From Clostridiaceae bacterium (GTDB lineage: Bacteria; Bacillota; Clostridia; Lachnospirales; Lachnospiraceae), in assembly GCA_910575585.1 (NCBI GenBank), contig CAJTGF010000001.1:124197-188196 (forward strand): DNA of 64,000 nt, read 5' to 3'. The position numbers and the translations under genes are program-made. Below are positions 15,174 to 25,269 of this stretch, piece after piece (position 1 is the first letter of the stretch; every line of letters starts with the position of its first letter). Under the pieces are notes generated by a model. The model saw only the letters and a program-made list of their open reading frames with translations, made no database searches and was not told the origin of the DNA.

Positions 15174-17409
15174 ACTCATGAGAGAGGATCTGAAACGCCG
15201 GATGTGGACCATAGCGCTGACCGTGCTTGGTTTTGTGTTTACCCTTCTGGTGCCTGTGGCGCTGAAAAGCAGCGCTTACCTGGATCAGATCAGGGAGGAG
15301 ACGCAGTGGCAGACCCGGCAGCGGATGGCAAGGCAGCTGGTGGGGTTAGTGGGGATCAATGGGCTGGTGATCGCCGTTTTGGTGGCTGCGGCCGTGGTGT
15401 GGGCCGTGTCGGGATTTCGGTATCTCCACAACAGCAGGCAGGTGGATTTCTACCACAGTATTCCGGTAAAGCGGCATCAGCTGTTTATTGCTTCCTATCT
15501 CAATGGGATCTTGATCCCCATGGCCATCTATCTGGCAGCCCATATCCTGGCGGTGGCCCTGGTCTTAAGGACCGGGATTGGCAGCGACATACTTGGAACG
15601 ATGTGGTGGAAGGCCATGCTTTTAAATATGGTGTACTACAGCATGATGTACACTACCTCGGTGATCGCCATGATGATGACCGGGAATCTGATTATCGCCC
15701 TTTTGGGGACCGTGGTGTTTTGGGGATACGGTCCGTCGGTGCTGTCATTGACCGTGCTGTATAAGTCCCAGTGGTTTCGGACTTACTATGAGTCAGCGGA
15801 GCATGCGCAGAGATGGATGCGGGCTATCAGCTTTTCTTCACCCTTTGCCAGCTACATGTTTGCAGTCGAGGAGCTTTCTTATGATGCTTTGAGAATTTGG
15901 CAGGCAGCGGGAGCGGTTATGGTGACTGTTTTTCTGGCTGTGATCGCTTATGGGCTGTACCATATCCGCTCGTCGGAGGCGGCGGGAAAGGCCATGGCTT
16001 TTAAGCGGACCGAAAGTCCCATCAAGCATCTGATCGCTCTTCCGGTGGGCGTGGTGTTCGGGATGTTCTTTTATGGGATTAGGAGCACGCTTTTCTGGGC
16101 CGTGTTCGGGGTTTTGTGCGGCGTTGCCCTGACCTGCTGCATCATGGAGATCATCTACCATTTTGATTTCCGCAAGCTATTTGCCAACTGGATCCATCTG
16201 GCAGCCTGTTTTGCCATCTCTCTGCTTTTGGTGGCAGCAGGCATGTATGACTGGTACGGATATGATTCCTGGCTGCCTAACGCGGCAGACGTTCAGTCGG
16301 CGGCGGTGGTATTTCGGTATGATGATGGCTGGGTCACCTACGGGGATGTGAAGCTGGAGAACGATGCCATGGGGCAGGAAAGCGCCAGCTGGGATTACAT
16401 GGACCAGACGGATTACGGATTTTCCCACATGGAACTGACCGATATCTATACAGTGATGGAGCTGAGTAAAAAGGGGGTGGAGGCGAATAAAAAGAGCCGA
16501 AGCCAGAAGGGGGATGAATGGAGATGGACCGGCGAGAACTGTGTGGTGAAGTTTCGTCTCAGCAACGGTAAGAACGCCTATCGCCAGTACAATATCCCGG
16601 CCCAGGAGCTGGAGCCTTTAAAGACGGCTGTGCATGACAGCCAGGAGTACAAAAAGGGGATCTACCCGATTTTAAGCCAGACAGGGGCCGATACGGAAGG
16701 CGTGTATTTCCAGCAGTATAACCGCAAGCAGAAGGTGACCCTTTCCGGGGAGGATACGGCCCATCTTTTGACGGTTTACCAGAAGGAGCTGGAGGAGCTT
16801 ACCATGGACGTCAGGAAGAAGGAGATCCCTGTGGGGACGATCCAGTTCAGGACAAGGAGTTTGGAGGAAGGCATCGCTGTCAATGAAGCCAACGGGTACG
16901 GCTACCGTATGGAGGACCGGTGTTATTATCCGGTATACCCTTCGTTTGTCAGGACTCTGGAGGAACTTGAGAAGGCAGGCGTGGAAATGGTGGGTCTGGA
17001 TCTTGACACGGTGTCAGATATCAGGATTAGGTATTACTGGTACGAGCATCCGGATGAAAACGGCCAAGAGGAAGGCGGCCAGCCTGCGCCGATGACGTAT
17101 ACCGACGACTTTGAGGAGGCGGCCTGGGAAAAAGGCACGGATGAAGGCTGGACGGTGACCTACGACAAGAAAGAGGATCTGGAAAGGCTGATCCCGGCCC
17201 TTGTATTTTTGGATTACAAGAACATGAACCGGTATTACGAGCTGGAGACTCCTTATAATGCGGAGACGTTTGTGACAACATCGTTTGCCGTTTCCTCTGA
17301 CTATCGGAATAAGGACGGAAGCCTGGGGGGATTCCAGATCAATATGAATCTGCTTTCCGACCAGGATATTGAAAGATTTCGGCTGGTCAGATTGGAGGAA
17401 ACGCAGTAA
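15148..17409 (+). CDS. ABC transporter permease with large extracellular C-terminal domain
   Basis: 753 residues from the ATG at 15148 (GGAGGTGG upstream). About eight hydrophobic segments lie in the first ~400 residues (for example IALTVLGFVFTLLVPVAL and LVIAVLVAAAVVWAVSGF), then a hydrophilic domain of about 350 residues (~405-753) that should lie outside. This is the layout of YtrC/YtrD-like permeases with a DUF6449-like tail. The C-terminal part is rich in Asp, Glu, Tyr and Trp, with no catalytic motif I recognise. With the ATPase and GntR repressor it forms one inducible operon, probably for cell-envelope stress or peptide handling. Confidence 0.85.
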   Translation: MTSKSLCFKLMREDLKRRMWTIALTVLGFVFTLLVPVALKSSAYLDQIREETQWQTRQRMARQLVGLVGINGLVIAVLVAAAVVWAVSGFRYLHNSRQVDFYHSIPVKRHQLFIASYLNGILIPMAIYLAAHILAVALVLRTGIGSDILGTMWWKAMLLNMVYYSMMYTTSVIAMMMTGNLIIALLGTVVFWGYGPSVLSLTVLYKSQWFRTYYESAEHAQRWMRAISFSSPFASYMFAVEELSYDALRIWQAAGAVMVTVFLAVIAYGLYHIRSSEAAGKAMAFKRTESPIKHLIALPVGVVFGMFFYGIRSTLFWAVFGVLCGVALTCCIMEIIYHFDFRKLFANWIHLAACFAISLLLVAAGMYDWYGYDSWLPNAADVQSAAVVFRYDDGWVTYGDVKLENDAMGQESASWDYMDQTDYGFSHMELTDIYTVMELSKKGVEANKKSRSQKGDEWRWTGENCVVKFRLSNGKNAYRQYNIPAQELEPLKTAVHDSQEYKKGIYPILSQTGADTEGVYFQQYNRKQKVTLSGEDTAHLLTVYQKELEELTMDVRKKEIPVGTIQFRTRSLEEGIAVNEANGYGYRMEDRCYYPVYPSFVRTLEELEKAGVEMVGLDLDTVSDIRIRYYWYEHPDENGQEEGGQPAPMTYTDDFEEAAWEKGTDEGWTVTYDKKEDLERLIPALVFLDYKNMNRYYELETPYNAETFVTTSFAVSSDYRNKDGSLGGFQINMNLLSDQDIERFRLVRLEETQ

Positions 17410-17522
17410 TATAGGAAGCCCGAAATCCAAATTAAGATTGACATTCTGCTTCGGACAGGATAAGATTAGTGTATAATCAAGTAGTGTTGGAATGAATGAT
17501 CATTGTGGAGGAGGGATTGTCC

Positions 17523-18023
17523 ATGGCATTTTTTGATGAGCTTAGCCGGACCTTAAGCGATAAGGGGAAGGAAGCGGCGCAGAAGGCCAGGGAGGCGGCC
17601 GGTGTGCTTCAGATGAAGGCGCAGATCGCTTCTGAGAAGAGCAAGCTGAAGGAACTGTATGGGGCAGTGGGCGTGCTTTATTATAAGAAGCACCGGGATG
17701 AAGAGGACACGGAGTTTGGGGATCTGTTCCGTGAGATCGGCAATGTGCTGACCAATGTGGCGGCTATGGAGGAGAAAGTCCAGAAGATGGAAGGCGCCCG
17801 GGTGTGTCCGGACTGTAAAAAGGTGATGAAACGGGACGCGCTGTTTTGCAGCTACTGCGGCGCTGCCTTGAAGACGGATGAGGAGACGGACGATGAGGAC
17901 GGGCAGTTGTGGGAGGACGACGAAACGGATAAGGAGAAAGCGGTGATGGAGACCGTGGATCAGTCGGAGATCGTCCCGGAGGAGGAAGTGGTTGTAACGG
18001 ATGACGGGGAAGATGAGGAGTAG
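17523..18023 (+). CDS. Coiled-coil protein with C-terminal zinc ribbon, unknown function
   Basis: 166 residues from the ATG at 17523 (GGAGG upstream). The first ~85 residues form a charged helix (LSRTLSDKGKEAAQKAREAA). Then comes a zinc ribbon, CPDCKK..FCSYCGA (four Cys, ~95-120), and a very acidic tail ending DDGEDEE. Zinc-ribbon proteins of this layout are common in Clostridia, but the role is unknown. It shares the idea of a double-CxxC ribbon with the kinases at the left end but is not otherwise similar. A strong terminator follows. Confidence 0.8.
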   Translation: MAFFDELSRTLSDKGKEAAQKAREAAGVLQMKAQIASEKSKLKELYGAVGVLYYKKHRDEEDTEFGDLFREIGNVLTNVAAMEEKVQKMEGARVCPDCKKVMKRDALFCSYCGAALKTDEETDDEDGQLWEDDETDKEKAVMETVDQSEIVPEEEVVVTDDGEDEE

Positions 18024-18071
18024 AGAAGGCGTGACCTAAGAGTAAGGACAGATTACTATACAGGATGGAAT

Positions 18072-18115
18072 AAAAAGGGGTGTCTGGAAGATGAAATTTC
18101 CGGATGCCCTTTTTT
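18072..18115 (+). terminator. Rho-independent terminator
   Basis: Stem AAAAGGGGTGTCTGGAA / TTCCGGATGCCCTTTT with one bulged G and a few G-U pairs, an 8-base loop, then a run of six T. Confidence 0.8.
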
Positions 18116-18247
18116 ACTGGATTATATGGATTAGGTCTGGAAGAAGCAACTTGCTTGGGGATTGGGCAGGTAGATATTGGGGCTTTTTTATATGCCAGTT
18201 TAGACCCTTAAGAACGATATCTTGCGCAAAATGGCAAAATAATGGAA

Positions 18248-18562
18248 TTGCTGGATTGTTGAGTGAGCAATGGGCGGGGATTGTCGTGAGGCCAGTCAGA
18301 GGAGAGCTGTCCCGTCCGGGTTCAGATATGCCAAACATTCCGATGAGCCCAAAGCGGAAAACACTCGGGGTGAGGCCCTCCTGTTTTCCTGGTCTCATCT
18401 CCATGGCATAGATTCACCCGGACAGGACAGCTCTCCTCTGCCTGGCAAAACCAGAATTCGCCGGCTAAGGTTTGCTCACTTAAGGTGGTTCCGGCAGGGG
18501 ACGCTGCCTCAGCTTTGCAGCGAAAAAAAGCTTCTTTTTATGGCCTCAAGTATATTGTTGAG
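18248..18562 (+). repeat. Arm B1 of the palindromic repeat family
   Basis: Begins TTGCTGGATTGTTGAGTGAG and ends TTGTTGAG. Internally self-complementary: AGTGAGCAA with TTGCTCACT; the variable stem CAGAGGAGAGCTGTCC with GGACAGCTCTCCTCTG; GGGTTCAGATATGCC with GGCATAGATTCACCC; GATGAG with CTCATC near the tip. Short frames across it are by-products of the hairpin and have no ribosome sites. Confidence 0.85.
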
Positions 18563-18886
18563 TAATGGTAAGGTGATGTTGTTGGGAACCCGAAAAGATC
18601 TGTCGCCTTGCAATTGAAAGCAATAGCAAGATTTTGTTCTTCCGCGGATTCGGGTATTCGAGATTTTATGTTCTTATACACGCGTGAATACTCCACGTCT
18701 TGCTTTATAAAATATGGAAAATCATAAAAAGACCGTGTTTTCCGGTGTTTTTCCTCGTGTTATTAAAATATAGTGTTGGTCAGTAACTATATTAGCCGCC
18801 ATATTTCAACCATATGAAAGGATTATGTTTATGGCATTTGCGGACTCAATAAGATCCTTTTGGCTAACACTCAAAATATAACAGGC
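18563..18886. other. Unique centre of the composite repeat, no gene seen
   Basis: About 320 bp, visibly AT-richer than the surroundings. I see no reading frame with a ribosome site, no strong terminator and no match to the centre of the second composite repeat (42040-42230). Confidence 0.6.
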
Positions 18887-19233
18887 AGGATCTGTTCCGA
18901 TAAATACCATGCGCAAACTTTACTGTCGATAAAACAGATATCTTTCCGCCGCAACGTTGAAACGGCGCCCCCTATCGGAAACACCTTAAGCAGGCAGATC
19001 CCGGCCAGCGAATATCTGCTTTTGCCAGGGTGGGAAGGGTGGGATGGTACCGGCAGGGTGAATCTATGCCATGGAGATGAGACCAGGAAAACAGGAGGGC
19101 CTCACCCCGAGTGTTTTCTGCTTTAAGGGCTCATCGGAATGTTTGGCATATCTGAACCCGGACGGTACCATCCCACCCTTCCCGCCCTGGCTCCGCGACC
19201 AAATCCGCCTTTGCTCACTCAACAATACAGCAA
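18887..19233 (-). repeat. Arm B2 of the palindromic repeat family
   Basis: Same frame as B1 in reverse, ending TTGCTCACTCAACAAT. The variable stem differs from B1: AGGGTGGGAAGGGTGGGAT and ATCCCACCCTTCCCGCCCT, still complementary to each other. The inner part is alignable with arm B4 over its whole length. Confidence 0.85.
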
Positions 19234-19270
19234 CATAACGAATTTAAAGTTCCGGTTTATCCGGGTTAGG

Positions 19271-19768
19271 TCAGTTTACAAGGAATCCATATGCTTCAAG
19301 AGTTTTTTGGGAATTGAACATTTTTGCTGATGCTTCAAGCATTTCCTGAACATAATAGCCATCCCCCATGGTGGCAAAAAATAGGATGTCTTCTCTTTTG
19401 AAACCGTTCTTTTCAAATATTTCCTCTGGAATTTCTCGAATATTCTTTTCTAATACAGAAAGCAGTGTTTCGGCAAAATTCCACTTTTCATCGGACGGTT
19501 CACAAAAGTCAATTTCCTCGTCAGCTTCCACAATGTCAACCAGCGGCTGATATAAGAAATCTGGATTACTTCCATTTTTCCACTGAAAATACTCATCTAT
19601 CTCAGTGCTGTAATCCCATGCTATGTAAAAACCGTAAAAATCGTCAGTAGTGATAAAACTAATGGCGCAGGCTTTTTTACCTTTAGCCTTTTGAAGAATC
19701 TTGTCAATTTCATTTGGCAGTTCTTTCGAACATTTTTCACGAAACTCCTTGAATACTGTTATATTCAT
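19271..19768 (-). CDS. DUF4303 family protein
   Basis: 165 residues with AGGAGGAG just upstream of the ATG at 19768. I recognise DUF4303 from features such as KACAISFITTDDFYGFYIAWDYS, the aromatic core and FFATMGDGYYVQEML. DUF4303 proteins are small and cytoplasmic. Some occur near polymorphic-toxin or immunity genes, but none is present here, so the function is open. The gene is visibly AT-richer than its neighbours and lies directly against the outer end of the composite repeat, consistent with separate acquisition. Confidence 0.75.
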   Translation of the reverse strand: MNITVFKEFREKCSKELPNEIDKILQKAKGKKACAISFITTDDFYGFYIAWDYSTEIDEYFQWKNGSNPDFLYQPLVDIVEADEEIDFCEPSDEKWNFAETLLSVLEKNIREIPEEIFEKNGFKREDILFFATMGDGYYVQEMLEASAKMFNSQKTLEAYGFLVN

Positions 19769-19925
19769 TATGTCTCCTCCTTCCTTTCGATTTAAGCTCT
19801 AATCAGTTTAATATATTATTTATAAGAATGCCACAAAACAGGTGTACTTTTTGGGATACACAAATAGGATGTCAGTGAACGTAACCAGAACCGGGCTATA
19901 TTGAGAAAGAATGGAAAGGATCTTC

Positions 19926-19954
19926 TTGCGCAGGGGATAGGAGTATTTTATAAT
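19926..19954 (+). promoter_or_regulatory. Promoter of the redox fusion gene
   Basis: TTGCGC (19926-19931), 17-bp spacer, TATAAT (19949-19954); the ATG follows about 40 bp later. Confidence 0.55.
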
Positions 19955-19994
19955 GAGATCAGGAACATGAGAAAAAAGAGGAGGGGTACATGTT

Positions 19995-22577
19995 ATGAAG
20001 GTATTGGTTATCGGCGGCGTGGCTGCAGGCACGAAGACGGCGGCAAAGATGAAGCGGGAGGATCCGAGCGCGGAGGTGGTGGTGATCACCAAGGGCAGGG
20101 AGATTTCTTACGCAGGCTGCGGGCTTCCCTACTATGTGGGAGGCATGATCGAAGAGCCGGGGGATCTGATCGTCAATACTCCCGAAAGCTACAGCGCCCT
20201 GACGGGAGTGAAGGTACTGACAGGCAAGGAGGCAACGGCGGTAAAGACCGGGGAGAAGGCGGTGGAGGTGAAAGACGAGGTCACCGGGGAGCGGGAGATG
20301 TTCTCCTACGACAAGCTGGTCATTGCCACAGGGGCTTCCCCTTTAGTCCCGCTGGTGGAAGGCATGGATCTGGCCGGGGTGTTTACCATGCGCCAGCCGA
20401 AGGACGCGATCCGGGCGCGGGAGTATGTGGAACGGGAAAAGGTAACGAGGGCCGTGGTGGTAGGCGCCGGGTTTATCGGCCTGGAGATGGCGGAGAATCT
20501 GCAGCAGAAGGGGGTATCGGTGACGGTTATTGATCTTGCGGCCCAGATCCTGCCCAATATCCTGGATGAGGAGATGGCGGCTTTTGCCAGGAGGCATCTG
20601 TTAAAAAGCGGTATCCGGGTGATCACCGGGACCAAGGCGGAACGTATCCTGGGGGACAGCCGGGTGACGGGCATGAAGACCACGGCAGGCAGCCTTGCCT
20701 GTGAGCTTGTGATCATGGCCGCGGGGATCCGGCCCAACACGGCTTTTCTGGAGGGCAGCGGCATCGAGACGAACCGGGGGACTATTGTGGTAGATGAGAC
20801 GCTTCGGACCAGCCAGCCGGACGTGTACGCTGTGGGGGACTGCGCCCAGGTGAAAAACCGCATTACAGGCAAGGCCCAGTGGTCGCCTATGGGGTCCTCG
20901 GCCAACCTGGAAGGGCGGACCCTGGCCCAGATTCTTGGAGGGCAAAAGAAACGGTATCCCGGTGTTTTGGGCACAGGCGTGGTGAAGCTGCCGGGGCTTA
21001 ACTGCGGCCGCACAGGTCTTACGGAGGTTCAGGCCAGGGAGGCGGGATTCGATGTGGAGACGGCGCTGGCGGTTACGGATGATAAGGCCCATTATTACCC
21101 TGGCGCGGCTTTTTTTGCCACGAAACTGATTGCGGAGCGAAAGAGCCACAGGCTGCTGGGCATGCAGGTCTTTGGCCCCGGGGCGGTGGACAAAATGGTT
21201 GACATTGCCGTTATGGGGATCAATATGGGGGCCAGGCTGGAGGATTTTGAGAACAGCGATTTTGCCTACGCGCCTCCGTTTTCCACAGCCATCCATCCTT
21301 TTGTCCAGGCTGTGTATATCTTGTTGAATAAACTAAACGGCCATATGGTCAGCATGACGCCTGCGGAGTACAGGGCGGGGAAAGCCAAGGGGTACCGGGT
21401 GCTGGATGTGGCCCCTGCGCCTGCCATTCCGGGAGCCAGATACGTAGATCTTAGCAAAATGGACGGTGCGCTGGAGGGCATCGGGAAGGAAGAGAAGCTG
21501 CTTTTGGTGTGCGCCAAGGGGAAGCGGGGGTATTTTCTGCAGAACCGGCTTCGGGCTTTGGGATATGAGAATACGGCGGTGCTGGAGGGCGCGGTATTCT
21601 TTAACGACGTGAAAGCGGAGGGCTTTGAAGGCCAGGTTTCCAAGGAGGAGGAAACCCGGGTGAAGGCTCTGGGATTTTTGAAGGATAAGCGGACGGCCCA
21701 TAAGTTTAACGGCAGGGTCATCACAAGAAACGGCAAGATCACGGCGGACGAGGCCAGGGCCATTGCGGAGGCGGCGGAGCGGTTCGGCAGCGGCCAGGTG
21801 ACCATGACTTCCCGGCTGACCATGGAGATCCAGGGCGTGCCTTTTGAGAATATTGAGCCTTTGCGGCAGTTCCTTTTGGGAGAAGGGCTTGAGACAGGGG
21901 GAACCGGGTCCAAAGTGCGGCCGGTGGTATCCTGCAAGGGAACGACGTGCCAGTACGGGCTCATTGACACGTTCGGCCTGTCGGAGGAGATCCACGAAAG
22001 ATTTTTCCACGGGTACGCGGGGGTAAAGCTTCCCCACAAGTTTAAGATCGCCGTTGGAGGATGTCCCAATAACTGTGTGAAGCCGGATCTTAATGATCTG
22101 GGGATCATCGGGCAGAGAATACCCCAGATCAATGTTGACAAGTGTAAAGATTGTAAGGTCTGTCAGGTGGAGGAAAGCTGCCCCATTAAGGTGGCGGCTC
22201 TAAAGGACCATAAGATCACCATTGACGGGGATCAGTGCAATCACTGCGGACGATGCATGGGCAAGTGTCCTTTTCATGCGGTGGAGGAGTCGGCGGCAGG
22301 ATACCGGGTGTACATCGGAGGCCGCTGGGGCAAGAAGGTGGCTCAGGGGAGATATCTGGACAAAGTGTTTACGGACAAGGATGAGGTGCTGGCTATTGTG
22401 GAGAAGGCCATCCTTTTGTTCCGGGAGCAGGGCGTCACGGGAGAGCGGTTTGCGGATACGGTGGCAAGGATCGGGTTTGCGGATGTCCAAAGGCAGCTTT
22501 TGGCCGATGATCTGCTGGCGAGAAAACAGGAGAACATCGGGGCAAAGAAGCATTTGACAGGCGGAGCTACCTGCTGA
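19995..22577 (+). CDS. Four-part redox fusion: CoA-disulfide-reductase-like flavoprotein, rhodanese, sulfite/nitrite-reductase-like domain, 2[4Fe-4S] ferredoxin
   Basis: 860 residues. Domain order: FAD/NAD(P) disulfide oxidoreductase (~1-440, GGVAAGTKTA, redox C42 in SYAGCGLPYY as in CoA disulfide reductase); rhodanese (~455-545, C506 in LVCAKGKRG); siroheme/[4Fe-4S] reductase-like domain (~570-705, C647, C652, C690, C694); two ferredoxin clusters (CKDCKVC..CP and CNHCGRCMGKCP). The first cysteine pair is C-x4-C rather than the usual C-x5-C. Parts of this set handle persulfide, CoA disulfide and sulfite or nitrite in known proteins, so a role in anaerobic sulfur-species reduction is likely. 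The exact substrate is unknown. It stands alone; no asrA or asrB is adjacent. Confidence 0.9.
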   Translation: MKVLVIGGVAAGTKTAAKMKREDPSAEVVVITKGREISYAGCGLPYYVGGMIEEPGDLIVNTPESYSALTGVKVLTGKEATAVKTGEKAVEVKDEVTGEREMFSYDKLVIATGASPLVPLVEGMDLAGVFTMRQPKDAIRAREYVEREKVTRAVVVGAGFIGLEMAENLQQKGVSVTVIDLAAQILPNILDEEMAAFARRHLLKSGIRVITGTKAERILGDSRVTGMKTTAGSLACELVIMAAGIRPNTAFLEGSGIETNRGTIVVDETLRTSQPDVYAVGDCAQVKNRITGKAQWSPMGSSANLEGRTLAQILGGQKKRYPGVLGTGVVKLPGLNCGRTGLTEVQAREAGFDVETALAVTDDKAHYYPGAAFFATKLIAERKSHRLLGMQVFGPGAVDKMVDIAVMGINMGARLEDFENSDFAYAPPFSTAIHPFVQAVYILLNKLNGHMVSMTPAEYRAGKAKGYRVLDVAPAPAIPGARYVDLSKMDGALEGIGKEEKLLLVCAKGKRGYFLQNRLRALGYENTAVLEGAVFFNDVKAEGFEGQVSKEEETRVKALGFLKDKRTAHKFNGRVITRNGKITADEARAIAEAAERFGSGQVTMTSRLTMEIQGVPFENIEPLRQFLLGEGLETGGTGSKVRPVVSCKGTTCQYGLIDTFGLSEEIHERFFHGYAGVKLPHKFKIAVGGCPNNCVKPDLNDLGIIGQRIPQINVDKCKDCKVCQVEESCPIKVAALKDHKITIDGDQCNHCGRCMGKCPFHAVEESAAGYRVYIGGRWGKKVAQGRYLDKVFTDKDEVLAIVEKAILLFREQGVTGERFADTVARIGFADVQRQLLADDLLARKQENIGAKKHLTGGATC

Positions 22578-22629
22578 TGATAACCGTAACTGATAACCTG
22601 AATTTATGATACGTATTCCTTTTACATAG

Positions 22630-22658
22630 TTGACAAATCAGTCTGCCGTTGATAAGAT
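22630..22658 (+). promoter_or_regulatory. Promoter of ilvN
   Basis: TTGACA (22630-22635), 17-bp spacer, TAAGAT (22653-22658). Confidence 0.6.
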
Positions 22659-22693
22659 TAGAGGAAACATATCATGAGGAAAGCAGGCGTTTT

Positions 22694-23194
22694 ATGGATC
22701 GAATTGTATTGTCATTGCTGGTGGACAACACGGCCGGCGTTTTGAGCCGGGTGGCAGGGCTGTTCAGCCGCAGAGGTTATAATATTGAGAGTCTTACGGT
22801 GGGCGTCACGGCGGACGAGCGGTATTCCCGCATGACCGTGGTGTCCACAGGGGATCAGGAGATCCTGGAGCAGATCGAGAAGCAGCTTAGGAAACTGGAG
22901 GATGTCCGGGACATCAAGGAATTAAAGCCGGGCCGCTCCGTGTACCGGGAGCTTATTATGGTAAAGGTAAAGGCCAACGCCAGCCAGAGGCAGGCGGTCA
23001 GCGCCATATCCGATATCTTTCGGGCCACCATCGTGGACGTGGGGAAGGAATCCCTGACGGTCATGCTCACCGGGGATCAGTCCAAGCTGGACGCGCTGAT
23101 CAATCTTTTAGAGGACTACGAGATCCTGGAGCTGGCCAGGACAGGTCTTACGGGGCTGTCCCGCGGGGCGGAGGACGTGCGCTATCTCCCGTAG
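22694..23194 (+). CDS. ilvN: Acetolactate synthase small (regulatory) subunit
   Basis: 166 residues from the ATG at 22694; a longer in-frame reading from a TTG would cover the promoter. The N-terminal ACT domain (LSLLVDNTAGVLSRVAGLFS, RRGYNIESLTVG) binds valine for feedback control, and the C-terminal ALS_ss_C domain (~85-160) stimulates catalysis. The catalytic subunit IlvB is not in the window. ilvC follows 200 bp later after a structured gap. Confidence 0.94.
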   Translation: MDRIVLSLLVDNTAGVLSRVAGLFSRRGYNIESLTVGVTADERYSRMTVVSTGDQEILEQIEKQLRKLEDVRDIKELKPGRSVYRELIMVKVKANASQRQAVSAISDIFRATIVDVGKESLTVMLTGDQSKLDALINLLEDYEILELARTGLTGLSRGAEDVRYLP

Positions 23195-23271
23195 TTTTTT
23201 AAGGGACAGGCTGTTTGTAAGCGTTCTGTCCGCCTATGGGAGCATTATTGGTTTTTATCATGGTTTTCACG

Positions 23272-24416
<1,145 letters not shown>

Positions 24417-24441
24417 TGAAACATAAGGACAAATAGGACAA

Positions 24442-24488
24442 GCACCCAAGCCACGCGGTATTGCCGCAGGGCTTGGGCGCTGTTTTTT
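24442..24488 (+). terminator. Rho-independent terminator after ilvC
   Basis: Long stem GCACCCAAGCC..GCGG / CCGC..GGCTTGGGCGC with minor mismatches, then TGTTTTTT. Confidence 0.85.
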
Positions 24489-24503
24489 GTACGGCAGGGA
24501 TCT

Positions 24504-24535
24504 TCTGCAAATCTGCCAATCTGCAAATCTGCCAA
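24504..24535. repeat. Four tandem 8-bp units
   Basis: TCTGCAAA and TCTGCCAA alternate to give four units (two exact 16-bp repeats), about 100 bp upstream of the serine recombinase gene. Confidence 0.8.
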
Positions 24536-24636
24536 AAATGTAAGGGCATATTATCCACTTATGGCCACCTGATCCAGGACAGGGTAAGATAAGAGGGAAT
24601 CTTTGGGAAGTACATGCAAAGGATAAGGAGGATAAG

Positions 24637-25269
24637 ATGGGAACCATGTACGGATATGCCCGGGTCAGCACAAAGGAGCAGAGGGAGGACCGGCAGCTGC
24701 GGGCGTTCAGCGGAATGAAGCTTCGGGAGGAAAATATTTTTGTGGACAAGCAGTCTGGCAAGGATTTTGAGCGGCCCATGTACAAGCGGATGGTGCGCAA
24801 GATGAAGGAGGACGACCTTCTGTATATTAAGAGCATTGACCGGTTAGGGCGCAATTACGGGGAAATCCTGGAACAGTGGAGGCATTTGACCAAGGAGAAA
24901 AAGGTGGATATCGTGGTGCTGGACATGCCCCTTTTGGACACCCGGAGAGGCAAGGATCTGATGGGGACTTTTTTAAGCGATGTGGTTTTGCAGGTGCTGT
25001 CTTTTGTGGTGGAAAATGAGCGGAAGAACATTCGGGAAAGGCAGAGGGAGGGGATCGAGGCGGCAAAGCTGAGGGGAGTCCGGTTTGGAAGGCCGGAAAG
25101 TCCGCTGCCGGAGAATTTTGAGCAGTTAAGGAGCCGGTGGATGTCCGGGGAGATCTCGGGAAAGCGGGCGGCGGAGCTGTGCGGCATGTCCCTTACTACG
25201 TTTCGGAGAAGGAGCATAAAGCAGGAAAAGGGGAATGAGGAGTATGGCGCCCGGTTTGAAGTGATGTAG
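24637..25269 (+). CDS. Serine recombinase (resolvase/invertase type)
   Basis: 210 residues. Resolvase catalytic domain with nucleophile S11 in YARVSTKEQ, the conserved DRLGRNY, and the long E helix SFVVENERKNIRERQREGI. The C-terminal helix-turn-helix (EISGKRAAELCGMSLTTFRRR) binds the crossover site. Compact length means it is a resolvase or invertase rather than a large integrase. No transposon ends or obvious invertible segment are visible next to it. It may act on a site in the repeat-bearing gap upstream or on a distant one. AAGGAGG precedes the ATG. Confidence 0.92.
   Translation: MGTMYGYARVSTKEQREDRQLRAFSGMKLREENIFVDKQSGKDFERPMYKRMVRKMKEDDLLYIKSIDRLGRNYGEILEQWRHLTKEKKVDIVVLDMPLLDTRRGKDLMGTFLSDVVLQVLSFVVENERKNIRERQREGIEAAKLRGVRFGRPESPLPENFEQLRSRWMSGEISGKRAAELCGMSLTTFRRRSIKQEKGNEEYGARFEVM

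Larger units (their letters stand above)
18199..19270. repeat. Composite inverted-repeat element, full copy
   Basis: Two related arms in opposite orientation (18248-18562 plus; 18887-19233 minus) around a unique centre. The outer flanks, TTAGACCCTTAAGAACGAT... on the left and ...TTTATCCGGGTTAGG on the right, recur at the two ends of the deleted copy at 56916-57207 in swapped orientation. The element boundaries are therefore defined by two independent copies. No transposase or other credible gene is inside. Confidence 0.8.

Noticed and set aside
17438-17477. Promoter for the zinc-ribbon protein gene (TTGACA and TATAAT)
   Set aside because: The elements are 28 bp apart, far from the 16-18 bp needed; a weaker -35 may exist, but I cannot support it.
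18091-18617. Several 90-115-residue frames in the first repeat arm
   Set aside because: They lie inside the hairpin repeat, recur in other copies in different frames, and lack ribosome sites; they are by-products of a non-coding repeat.
18199-19270. Insertion sequence with transposase
   Set aside because: No frame of adequate length or transposase motif (DDE, HUH or serine type) is present inside the element.
24504-24535. CRISPR array
   Set aside because: Units are 8 bp with no spacers; this is a short tandem repeat.
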